Assembly: GCA_001897855.1 (NCBI GenBank)
Contig: MKUO01000007.1
Coordinates: forward strand, 248,001-312,000
Length of the DNA: 64,000 nucleotides
Direction: 5' to 3'
From: Bacteroidetes bacterium 43-93
GTDB lineage: Bacteria > Bacteroidota > Bacteroidia > Chitinophagales > Chitinophagaceae
Shown: positions 26,690-35,172 of the stretch, one piece after another
How the letters are laid out: each line of letters opens with the position of its first letter
How positions within the stretch are numbered: the first letter of the stretch is position 1
The notes under the pieces: generated by a model
Databases searched by the model: none
What the model was told of the DNA's origin: nothing
What the model saw: the letters and a program-made list of their open reading frames with translations, nothing else
Made by a program: the position numbers and the translations under genes

Positions 26690-27967
26690 ATGAATTTTAA
26701 CTACACTACTGCCGAAGAGGCAGTGCAGCATATACCGGATAATAGCAGGGTATTTGTACATGGCAGCGCGGCAACACCTTTAAAATTATTAAATGCGTTA
26801 TTGGCTCGTGCCGGCAAGGTAAAGGGGGTTGAATTAATATCTATAAGCCTGCAGGGAGAGATCAATTGGAATACTCCTGAAATAAAAAACAGTTTTAGGC
26901 TCAACTCACTTTTTGTATCGGCCAATGTGCGCGAATGGGTCAATTCCGGAGCGGGAGATTATGTGCCTGTATTCCTTAGCGAGATACCACAAATGTTTAA
27001 AAAAGGTTTTCTGCCGCTTGATGTTGCATTGATCCATGTATCACCACCCGATAAACATGGGTATTGTACATTGGGCACATCTATAGATGCCGCTCTCAGT
27101 GCTGTCAGGACGGCCAAAAAGATCATTGCCCAGGTAAATCCTAAAATGCCACGCACGCACGGAGACGGGCAGGTACATGTTTCTAAGCTGGATGCTATGG
27201 TGTGGGAAGAAGTAGCGTTGCCGGAAGTAGATTATGGTTCTAAAAAGGATGAACGAACTACTTTAATCGGTAAGCATGTAGCATCTCTTATAGAAGACAG
27301 GTCTACATTGCAAATGGGTATCGGCAGCATACCTGACGCCGTACTTAGCTGGCTTGATTGCCACAAAGGGCTGGGCATCCATACAGAAATGTTCTCTGAT
27401 GGCATTATCCCTTTGGTAGAGAAAGGAGTGATCACCAATGAATACAAAACGATAAGGCCCGGCAAAATAGTTACCACTTTTACGCTGGGCACAAAAAAAG
27501 TATACGATTTTGTAGATGATAACCCTTCTGTTTCTTTTATGGATGTTGCTTATGTGAATGATAGCGACATCATACGTACTAATCCTAAAGCAGTGGCAAT
27601 TAACAGTGCAATAGAAATAGATCTTACAGGACAGATATGTGCCGACTCTATAGGTACTTATCAGTTCTCCGGCATTGGAGGGCAGATGGATTTTATGCGC
27701 GGGGCTTCACTTTCAGAGGGTGGCAAACCTATTATCGCTATTCCATCGGTTACCAATTCAGGAATATCGCGTATCGTTCCTTTTTTAAAGAATGGCGCAG
27801 GTGTAGTAACAACAAGGGGGCATGTTCATTATGTGGTTACAGAGTATGGTGTGGTAAATCTTTATGGGAAAAATATGGAACAAAGAGCTAAATTACTGAT
27901 CAGTATTGCCCACCCCGATCATAGGGAAGCATTAGAAAGGGCGTGCTATGAGCGATTTAAGCAATAG
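26690..27967 (+). CDS. Acetyl-CoA hydrolase/transferase family protein
   Basis: DVALIHVSPPDKHGYCTLGTSID; GIGSIPDAVLSWL; GIGGQMDFMRGA; start chosen at MNFNYTTAEEA. Confidence 0.9.
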   Translation: MNFNYTTAEEAVQHIPDNSRVFVHGSAATPLKLLNALLARAGKVKGVELISISLQGEINWNTPEIKNSFRLNSLFVSANVREWVNSGAGDYVPVFLSEIPQMFKKGFLPLDVALIHVSPPDKHGYCTLGTSIDAALSAVRTAKKIIAQVNPKMPRTHGDGQVHVSKLDAMVWEEVALPEVDYGSKKDERTTLIGKHVASLIEDRSTLQMGIGSIPDAVLSWLDCHKGLGIHTEMFSDGIIPLVEKGVITNEYKTIRPGKIVTTFTLGTKKVYDFVDDNPSVSFMDVAYVNDSDIIRTNPKAVAINSAIEIDLTGQICADSIGTYQFSGIGGQMDFMRGASLSEGGKPIIAIPSVTNSGISRIVPFLKNGAGVVTTRGHVHYVVTEYGVVNLYGKNMEQRAKLLISIAHPDHREALERACYERFKQ

Positions 27968-27972
27968 AAACT

Positions 27973-30462
27973 ATGCCGGCAAATCCATTCCCTTTTAAAG
28001 GCTTATCAGCGGGTGAAGTAGACCGCGCGAAGGAAGAGTTTGGCGTTAATAGGATAGAGGATAAGAGCAATGCAGCCTTTTGGCAAACGCTGAAAGATGC
28101 GGTTACAGAGCCAATGTTTTTGCTATTGCTGGCGTGCGCTGCTATCTATTTTATTCTTGGAGAGTTATCAGAGGCCTGGTTCATGCTTGGTGCCATTTTT
28201 GTAGTGTCCGCCATCTCTTTTTACCAGGATAGGCGTAGCCGTAAAGCATTGGATGCATTGCAGAAGTATAGCCAGCCAAGCGTTACCTTAATACGTGACG
28301 GACAAGTGGTAAAATTGCCATCTGAAGATATAGTAGTGGGCGATTATGTAGTAGCATCGGAGGGCGAATTGATACCTGCAGATGGTGTGGTAAAACAATG
28401 CAATGATTTTGTAGTCAACGAGTCCATACTTACAGGGGAGGCATTTGGTGTAGTAAAGGATATAGGCAATGGTGATAGTAAAGTATACAGCGGTACCCTG
28501 GTAGAGAGCGGGCAATGTGTTTTTGAAGTTACGCAGGTTGGCATCCATACCCGGCTGGGCCAGATTGGCTTGTCTATAAAAGATGTGGCAAAGCCTAAAA
28601 CGCCACTGCAACTACAGATCAGTTCTTTTGTGCGAAAAATGGCCGCCGTTGGTGTCGTCATATTCCTGCTGATATGGGGCATTAATTATTTACGCGATGG
28701 TAACTTACTGCAAAGCCTGCTCAAAGGGCTTACTATAGCCATGTCTGTATTGCCCGAAGAGGTACCGGTAGCATTTACCGTGTTTATGGCAATAGGTGCC
28801 ATGCGGTTGATGAAGCATGGAATAATAGTGAAGGAAACAGGCACGGTGGAATCTCTTGGCGCGGCTACGGTTTTATGTGCCGATAAAACCGGTACCATCA
28901 CAGAGAACAGGATGGAGCTGCACAGCATCTTTGATGCTGAATCCGGTACGGTTAAAACAAACACCGGCTGGAATAATCCCTCATCTCTGGAAGTGATCAA
29001 TATAGCCATGTGGGCCAGCGAAACAGTACCATTCGACCCAATGGAAAAAGCATTACATGAAGCTTATATAAAATGGTTGCCCGACGAGCGCTTGCTCTAT
29101 CAGAAAATACATGAGTACCCGTTAGAGGGTAAGCCTCCCATGATGACGCATGTCTTTGAAAACAAAGATGGCAAGCGCATTATTGCCGCAAAAGGTGCTC
29201 CGGAGGCCATCGTAAAATATGCTGCCCTAACGCCCGCTGAAAGAGAGAAAATACTGGCAGTAAATAACGACATGGCTAAATCCGGCTTGCGGGTATTGGG
29301 TGTTGCAGTAGCCGAGCATTCAGGAAACAATTTCCCGGAAACCCAGCAGGAATTTAATTTCAGGTTCCTGGGGCTGGTTGGCTTTTATGATCCTCCAAGA
29401 AAAAATATGGAGGCAGTGTTAACACAACTATATGCTGCGGGCATAAAAGTGAAGATCATTACAGGTGACAATCCTGTTACTACAACAGCTATAGCACAAC
29501 AGCTTCATTTCGAAGGTAGTGATAAAGTGGTAACGGGTGGTGAACTGGTGAATGTGGAAGAGGAGGCCTTTGGTGCATTGGTGAAGAGTAACAACATTTT
29601 TGCGCGCATGTTCCCCGAGATGAAGCTGAAGGTGGTGAATAGCCTGAAGGAGCAAGGAGAGATCGTGGGGATGACGGGCGATGGCGTAAACGATGGGCCT
29701 GCTCTGAAGGCTGCACACATCGGCATTGCGATGGGTGGGCGTGGATCTGAGATAGCCCGGCAGGCATCATCGCTTATTATTACTGATGATGATTTTGGAA
29801 AGATGGTAATTGCCGTAGCTATGGGCAGGCGTATTTATACCAACCTGAAAAAAGCTATCCAATACATCATATCCATCCATATTCCCATTATACTCACCGT
29901 GGCTATACCATCCATATTAGGGTGGCGTTATCCATCTGTTTTTACACCGGTACATGTCATCTTTCTTGAACTGATCATGGGACCCACCTGTTCTATCATT
30001 TATGAGAACGAACCTATTGAAAAGAATGCAATGTTGCGTCCGCCCCGCACAATGACGGATACGTTTTTCAATTTCAGGGAACTTACACTCAGTATATTTC
30101 AGGGCTTTGGTATCACTGTGGCTACGATTGGGATTTATCTGTATAGCCTGCGCAGCGGCTATGATGAAACGGTTACACGTACTATGGTATTTGCCACGCT
30201 GATATTTGCCAATATATTCCTTACGGTAGTCAATCGTTCTTTTTATTACTCGGTTTTTGAAATGTTCCGTTACCGGAACAATCTGCTGACCGGTATGCTT
30301 ATGATAACCCTTGCTCTTAGCGCGTGTATTTTTTATACGCCGGTATTGGCAAGTTTTTTCAAGCTTTCAGCGCCAGGCATTAGCCAATTGATAGTTTGCC
30401 TGGCAGCCGCGTTTATTTCCATTATATGGTTCGAGGTATATAAAATCTCCAGGCGCCGCTGA
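27973..30462 (+). CDS. Cation-translocating P-type ATPase (P2, Ca2+-type)
   Basis: LPEEVPVAFTVFMAIGAMRL; CADKTGTITENRM; TGDGVNDGPALKAAHIG. Confidence 0.9.
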   Translation: MPANPFPFKGLSAGEVDRAKEEFGVNRIEDKSNAAFWQTLKDAVTEPMFLLLLACAAIYFILGELSEAWFMLGAIFVVSAISFYQDRRSRKALDALQKYSQPSVTLIRDGQVVKLPSEDIVVGDYVVASEGELIPADGVVKQCNDFVVNESILTGEAFGVVKDIGNGDSKVYSGTLVESGQCVFEVTQVGIHTRLGQIGLSIKDVAKPKTPLQLQISSFVRKMAAVGVVIFLLIWGINYLRDGNLLQSLLKGLTIAMSVLPEEVPVAFTVFMAIGAMRLMKHGIIVKETGTVESLGAATVLCADKTGTITENRMELHSIFDAESGTVKTNTGWNNPSSLEVINIAMWASETVPFDPMEKALHEAYIKWLPDERLLYQKIHEYPLEGKPPMMTHVFENKDGKRIIAAKGAPEAIVKYAALTPAEREKILAVNNDMAKSGLRVLGVAVAEHSGNNFPETQQEFNFRFLGLVGFYDPPRKNMEAVLTQLYAAGIKVKIITGDNPVTTTAIAQQLHFEGSDKVVTGGELVNVEEEAFGALVKSNNIFARMFPEMKLKVVNSLKEQGEIVGMTGDGVNDGPALKAAHIGIAMGGRGSEIARQASSLIITDDDFGKMVIAVAMGRRIYTNLKKAIQYIISIHIPIILTVAIPSILGWRYPSVFTPVHVIFLELIMGPTCSIIYENEPIEKNAMLRPPRTMTDTFFNFRELTLSIFQGFGITVATIGIYLYSLRSGYDETVTRTMVFATLIFANIFLTVVNRSFYYSVFEMFRYRNNLLTGMLMITLALSACIFYTPVLASFFKLSAPGISQLIVCLAAAFISIIWFEVYKISRRR

Positions 30463-30467
30463 TCAGT

Positions 30468-30532
30468 TAATTACTGTCATTAAGATACCTGATGCTTATC
30501 ATTTTAATGGTATATGTAAGGCTATACCTTGC
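30468..30532 (+). promoter_or_regulatory. Tandem Fnr/Crp-type sites
   Basis: TAATTACTGTCA 30468-30479; TGATGCTTATCA 30490-30501; weak -7 TACCTTGC 30525-30532. Confidence 0.6.
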
Positions 30533-30547
30533 TACAAACTTTGGTAT

Positions 30548-31768
30548 ATGTCTGCTTTACGCAAAATGCTCAGTTATATTATAGTCGCCGTTTTGATTTC
30601 AGGCTGTAACCCGGCACGTAATACTGTATATGCACAGGAACCGCCTGCCTCTGTATCCATGCAGGTATTTTATGATGAGCTTAGCCCCTACGGGCAATGG
30701 ATAGAAGACCCGGAGTATGGGTACGTGTGGATGCCACAGGTAGATGTAGACTTCAGGCCGTATTATACAAATGGCTATTGGGTGATGACAGACTATGGTA
30801 ACACCTGGGTATCATCTTATGCATGGGGATGGGCGCCATTCCATTATGGCAGATGGGTATATAGCAATAGATATGGCTGGCTATGGATCCCCGGATATGA
30901 ATGGGGCCCTGCATGGGTTTGCTGGCGGTTTGGCGGAGGCTATTATGGATGGGCACCCCTAGGTCCGTGGTTCTCTGTTACCATTGCCTTTGGCGATTAT
31001 TACTGCCCCGTTAACTGGTGGATATTTATACCACAACACCATTTATATCGTCATCGTTATGTTTATAGCCCAAGGCAGTCTGAATTTATTGGCAGAACAA
31101 ATATCATTCGTAATACGCGCAACAGGCAGGGAGATCGGACTGTATATGTAACAGGGCCATCAATAGAAGAAGCAAGAGCGAGTGTTAGAGAGAATGTGCC
31201 TGTATACAATGTAGCGCCAGCAGCAAGGCCGGCGGAGTCCGGCATAGAACGAAATCAGCTAAAACTATTCAGGCCGGGTGTCAGCTATGTGGAACAGGAA
31301 AGGTTAAAACCTGCTCCGGCAAAAATTATGAGGAGCATGGACCCTATCGATAGAGATCATCCAATACCGGCAGATGAGCATCGCAACCCTTCACAAAATA
31401 TTCCCAGCGCAAATGAACCGGTAAGGGAAAATGACCGCCAGAACCCTGTCAATCCCAATAGAGATATTAACCCCGAACCACGACAACAGCCTGTGCAAAG
31501 GCCGCAAATGCCAGCACCGGAAAGGCCAAAGGAAAGGAATATCAGCCCCGAACCCCGCCAGCAGCAACCTGCTCCGCGCCCGCAAGTACAACCCTATCAG
31601 GCCCCTCGTCAACAAGCTGCGCCGCGGCCACAGGTACAACCGTCCCCGGCACCCCGCCCGCAAATGCAGCCCCCAGCCCGTCCCCAGGTTCAACCACGGC
31701 CACAACCTCAGCCAGCCCCGCAACGTCCTACACAGCAAGCACCATCCCAAACCCCTGTAAGAAGATAG
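30548..31768 (+). CDS. DUF6600-like Tyr/Trp-rich lipoprotein with Pro/Gln-rich C-terminal tail
   Basis: Lipobox-like ISGC; repeats YGQWI, YGYVWMP, WGWAPFHYGRW, YGWLWIPGYEWGPAW; PQVQP-rich tail. Confidence 0.8.
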   Translation: MSALRKMLSYIIVAVLISGCNPARNTVYAQEPPASVSMQVFYDELSPYGQWIEDPEYGYVWMPQVDVDFRPYYTNGYWVMTDYGNTWVSSYAWGWAPFHYGRWVYSNRYGWLWIPGYEWGPAWVCWRFGGGYYGWAPLGPWFSVTIAFGDYYCPVNWWIFIPQHHLYRHRYVYSPRQSEFIGRTNIIRNTRNRQGDRTVYVTGPSIEEARASVRENVPVYNVAPAARPAESGIERNQLKLFRPGVSYVEQERLKPAPAKIMRSMDPIDRDHPIPADEHRNPSQNIPSANEPVRENDRQNPVNPNRDINPEPRQQPVQRPQMPAPERPKERNISPEPRQQQPAPRPQVQPYQAPRQQAAPRPQVQPSPAPRPQMQPPARPQVQPRPQPQPAPQRPTQQAPSQTPVRR

Positions 31769-31785
31769 ATTATAAAGAACACGAA

Positions 31786-31820
31786 AAAGGGAATAGCCGG
31801 CTGGTTATTCCCTTTGTTTT
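31786..31820 (+). terminator. Rho-independent terminator
   Basis: AAAGGGAATAGCC-GGC-TGGTTATTCCCTTT then GTTTT. Confidence 0.8.
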
Positions 31821-31835
31821 TTTGTTGATGATAGT

Positions 31836-32021
31836 TCAGGACTCTTCTTCGAATATCCTGATGTTCCTTTGTTTAATGATCTCCATAAGCCTGGCAGGTA
31901 TCTTCCGGCACCCGCAGTGGCGCGCATGCAATACATGCCAGGTAATCAGCTGTTCCAGTGTTGGTTCTTCCGGCATGGGGTTTCTCTCATGCCATTCTTT
32001 GTTGATTTTATTGGCAGCCAT
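31836..32021 (-). CDS. Small conserved-looking 61-aa protein with HxxHCxCR motif
   Basis: WHERNPMPEEPTLEQLITWHVLHARHCGCRKIPARL; 7 bp downstream of usp. Confidence 0.65.
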   Translation of the reverse strand: MAANKINKEWHERNPMPEEPTLEQLITWHVLHARHCGCRKIPARLMEIIKQRNIRIFEEES

Positions 32022-32027
32022 GATACA

Positions 32028-32810
32028 TTATTTATGGGCAATGAATAATGGTGATTGTACAGATCTTATCAGGTTATCGCTATGACTTTGGCGCAGTAGC
32101 GTAGAAAGTAAATTTCGGCCGTAGGCACCCATTACAATCAATCCCTTCTCCTCTTCCAGCGTTCCCTCCAACAAGCTAATATAGCTATCGCCCGACTTGG
32201 TTTTGAACGTAACATTCGTGTAATGATCCTGCAGCCATTCGTGTATGCTATGCTTTTGGGTATTATTGTTACCCATATTGTTTCCTTCCAGTATGGTAAC
32301 ATTTGAGTGGGCAAACTGCGGGAAGAGATAAGTAAACTGCTTGATCGCGAACATCGATGATTCTTCACCATCATAGGTAAATACCAGGTCTGTTATCTCA
32401 TTGAATTGTTCCGGTGCTATCATCACCGGGCATTCAGCATACTTCAATACTTTTTTTACAAAGCCGCTGGGATTTTCCAGGTTGTATTTAGAGAACGATA
32501 GCAAAGGGTCTATTACCAGTACATCTGCAAACCTGCTTTCTATTAGTAGTTCTTCCAGCGGCACTCCTTTATCTCTATGGATATTATGTTTTGTTTCTCG
32601 CGCAATGCACGCTTCCTTAAACCGCGATATACAATGATCGCAGTTATTCTGTCCACTTTTAACAGTCAGTATTTCCGGTATCAGGTATCCGTCTTCTTCT
32701 TCCAGAAATACACCTGTAAGTGTAGATCGGGTCAGGTTGGCAAGATAACATGCCAGGTCTGTAGAAGCGGCGTTGATGCCATTGCTATTTGTAGCCAGTA
32801 AGATTTTCAT
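32028..32810 (-). CDS. Universal stress protein (UspA family)
   Basis: MKILLATNSNGINAASTDLACYLANLTRSTLTGVFLEEE; GLIVMGAYGRNLLS. Confidence 0.85.
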   Translation of the reverse strand: MKILLATNSNGINAASTDLACYLANLTRSTLTGVFLEEEDGYLIPEILTVKSGQNNCDHCISRFKEACIARETKHNIHRDKGVPLEELLIESRFADVLVIDPLLSFSKYNLENPSGFVKKVLKYAECPVMIAPEQFNEITDLVFTYDGEESSMFAIKQFTYLFPQFAHSNVTILEGNNMGNNNTQKHSIHEWLQDHYTNVTFKTKSGDSYISLLEGTLEEEKGLIVMGAYGRNLLSTLLRQSHSDNLIRSVQSPLFIAHK

Positions 32811-32851
32811 GACTGTACTGATTTGAATTGGGAAAGATGCTTATAGCAAAG

Positions 32852-32946
32852 CAAACTTAGGATAGACAATGGCAAAACAGGCTGATACCTGTCAGACGTA
32901 AAAATGATGTATATCAGAAAAAAAAGCAAAGGCGGAGAGTACTTTG
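32852..32946. promoter_or_regulatory. Divergent promoter with two near-perfect tandem Fnr/Crp-type sites
   Basis: TGATACCTGTCA 32883-32894; TGATGTATATCA 32905-32916; - TAAGTTTG 32852-32859; + GTACTTTG 32939-32946. Confidence 0.8.
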
Positions 32947-32962
32947 CAGGAAAGAATATGCC

Positions 32963-33160
32963 ATGAACGTAGCAGTAGTACTTGCAAAGGAGCCACATCC
33001 TGAAGAATTGCCAAAACCGGAAAAGAAACCCGAATTGCCAGGCAAAGATGTACCTGACGCCCCGGCTGAACCAAGGCAACCGGAGATCCACCCTGAAGAA
33101 AAACCATACATGCCCGGCAAGCCGCAGGAAGTACCAGCACCCCAAAAACAAAATCTCTAA
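32963..33160 (+). CDS. Small Pro/Glu/Lys-rich protein (65 aa)
   Basis: MNVAVVLAKEPHPEELPKPEKKPELPGKDVPDAPAEPRQPEIHPEEKPYMPGKPQEVPAPQKQNL; first gene after a strong predicted promoter. Confidence 0.55.
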   Translation: MNVAVVLAKEPHPEELPKPEKKPELPGKDVPDAPAEPRQPEIHPEEKPYMPGKPQEVPAPQKQNL

Positions 33161-33172
33161 AAATATACAGTT

Positions 33173-33340
33173 ATGAATGCACAAATCCTTGTTGATAAGC
33201 AGAAGATATACGAACTGGCAGAATGGTTCGTAACTGCCATGACATTGCTGCTGGGTTACAGATACCTAAAACAGATCGTCGCTTATGTGCTTATGCAATT
33301 GTACCGCATATTCATTCAAAGAGGCATGATTGCTGTCTGA
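33173..33340 (+). CDS. Small 55-aa putative membrane protein
   Basis: MNAQILVDKQKIYELAEWFVTAMTLLLGYRYLKQIVAYVLMQLYRIFIQRGMIAV, not in supplied ORF track. Confidence 0.5.
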   Translation: MNAQILVDKQKIYELAEWFVTAMTLLLGYRYLKQIVAYVLMQLYRIFIQRGMIAV

Positions 33341-33372
33341 AAAAGTTGTTCATCATTTAAATTGAAATACTC

Positions 33373-34464
33373 ATGAAATTTTCTGCCGAAGAACTGCAGG
33401 TGATCAATGCAGTGAAGTACTTTCCAATGGTATCCGTCATTGTATCAATAAAACCGGAAATCGGGCTGAAAGCCGAATTAGCGCACAAGCTAAAAATTGC
33501 CGTCGACAAGATAAAAAGAGAGCTTCAGAATAAATATCCTGAAGCCCAATGGATGCCTGTGTTTAATAAACTGGCGAATATTGTAGATGACTTCAATTAT
33601 GAAACAGCTACTGTCACAACAGCCATATTTGTTTCTCCGCTGTTATCCAAGGTCTTTCATTTACAGGTGCCTGTGGAAGATAAAATAGTCATCAATGAAT
33701 CTTTTGAGGTACGCGACCTGGTTTATGCTAATACCAACTCCATAAAATACCTGGTATTATTACTTACCGGTAAGATAGTGAAAGCATACGAAGGAAGGCC
33801 GGGTTATTTACAGCCTATAAAGTTGGATATGGCGGAAAGAATAGAAGCGTACGACTTGGATATGCCCGGCGAAGTGGCCAATTTTTCAGATCCCGATAAG
33901 CATAAAGAAATACTACAGGATAAGTTTTTGAAAGAAGCAGATAAAGCGGTATCGAAATTGTTAAAAACCCGGAACGAACCGCTGGTATTGATCGGTGTAG
34001 ACCGGTTAATAGGTCACTTCAAAAGTGTTAGTCAAAATACAGCGTCCATAGCCGGCATTATACACGGCAACTATGACAATACTACCATTGCTGAAATGCA
34101 GCAAATACTAAAGCCGTATGAAGATGAACTTAAGATGCAATACACCAACAAATGGCTGAGAGAAATTGAAAAAGCCCTGAACGCGAATAAGCTGGATTTT
34201 GGCATTGAGCAAGTATGGAAATCTGCAAGCGAAAATCAGGGCAGGGTATTGATCGTTGAACGCAATTTTATGTATCCTGCATATTACGAAAGCAAAGAGA
34301 AGATCATTCATGCTGATGATACGACAAAGGCAGCAGCTCAACATATCTCAGATGCGGTAGACGATGTTATTGTTACCGTGCTGCAAAATGGTGGTGAGGT
34401 AGTATTTGTAGATGAAGGCACGCTGAATGATTATCAGCACATTGCCCTTCTCAAATATTATTGA
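33373..34464 (+). CDS. baeRF-like (bacterial archaeo-eukaryotic release factor-related) protein
   Basis: SVIVSIKP...TAIFVSPLLSKVFHLQVPVEDKIVINESFEVRDL...YLVLLLTGKIVKAYEG...GIIHGNYDNTTIAEM...VLIVERN. Confidence 0.65.
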   Translation: MKFSAEELQVINAVKYFPMVSVIVSIKPEIGLKAELAHKLKIAVDKIKRELQNKYPEAQWMPVFNKLANIVDDFNYETATVTTAIFVSPLLSKVFHLQVPVEDKIVINESFEVRDLVYANTNSIKYLVLLLTGKIVKAYEGRPGYLQPIKLDMAERIEAYDLDMPGEVANFSDPDKHKEILQDKFLKEADKAVSKLLKTRNEPLVLIGVDRLIGHFKSVSQNTASIAGIIHGNYDNTTIAEMQQILKPYEDELKMQYTNKWLREIEKALNANKLDFGIEQVWKSASENQGRVLIVERNFMYPAYYESKEKIIHADDTTKAAAQHISDAVDDVIVTVLQNGGEVVFVDEGTLNDYQHIALLKYY

Positions 34465-34521
34465 TGGCAACAGGTATTGGGCACACGCTTAATACCTGTT
34501 TATTATTGTAACCTTCCATAA

Positions 34522-34560
34522 ATAAAATAGCGCTCCTGGAAACCAGGAGCGCTATTTTAT
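34522..34560. terminator. Perfect bidirectional hairpin terminator between convergent genes
   Basis: ATAAAATAGCGCTCCTGG-AAA-CCAGGAGCGCTATTTTAT. Confidence 0.93.
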
Positions 34561-34574
34561 AAATAACCAAGGAA

Positions 34575-35012
34575 TCATTTTACATTGATCGTCTTTTTCT
34601 TGTTGTTTGTAGCCTTTTCATTTTTTGGCAACACAAGGTTTAGGACACCATCCTGGTAGCTGGCGTCTATCTTTTCTTTGCTCACTTCTTCAGGCAGGGT
34701 AAAGCAACGTGAAAAAGAAGAATAGTTATACTCTTTACGGGTATAATTCTTGTCTTTTTCTTCTGCGCTTTTTTCCTTCTCTGCACTGATGGTCAGAAGG
34801 TTGCCATCCACATCTACATTAAAGTCCTTTTTGTCGAGTCCGGGCGCAGCCAAAGAGAGTTTATACTCCTTGTCTGTTTCTGTAATGTTTACAGCAGGTA
34901 ATGTCAATGATTTGTCTGCGAATCCGTTCTGGAACCATTCACCCCATGGTTCAAGGAAATCGCTTAATACGGAGGATAGTCCGTTTGTTCTTGCCAAAGA
35001 TTTTACTGACAT
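34575..35012 (-). CDS. Hsp20/alpha-crystallin small heat shock protein
   Basis: YKLSLAAPGLDKKDFNVDVDGNLLTISAEKE; SFSRCFTLPEEV; start chosen at MSVKSLARTNG. Confidence 0.92.
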   Translation of the reverse strand: MSVKSLARTNGLSSVLSDFLEPWGEWFQNGFADKSLTLPAVNITETDKEYKLSLAAPGLDKKDFNVDVDGNLLTISAEKEKSAEEKDKNYTRKEYNYSSFSRCFTLPEEVSKEKIDASYQDGVLNLVLPKNEKATNNKKKTINVK

Positions 35013-35047
35013 GGTAATAAATTTTTTGATTGTTGAATAATGTTGGT

Positions 35048-35143
35048 CAAAAGTAGCTCCGCTATTAAACGACATCAATGACAGCTGTCAATACATAATC
35101 TGATGTTTATCAGCAGGTGCATTTTGTCTTAATGATAGTTTTG
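35048..35143. promoter_or_regulatory. Symmetric divergent promoter hsp20/ftsH with tandem Fnr/Crp-type sites
   Basis: TGACAGCTGTCA 35079-35090; TGATGTTTATCA 35101-35112; - TACTTTTG 35048-35055; + TAGTTTTG 35136-35143; both strands 29.5 and 51.5 bp from site centres. Confidence 0.85.
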
Positions 35144-35172
35144 ATAAAGTTTAAGAAACCGCTTTGCCAAAC

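Noticed and set aside
30548-31768. Pro/Gln-rich repeats as a possible tandem-repeat locus
   Set aside because: Irregular low-complexity tail of a secreted DUF6600-type protein; no regular DNA-level array.
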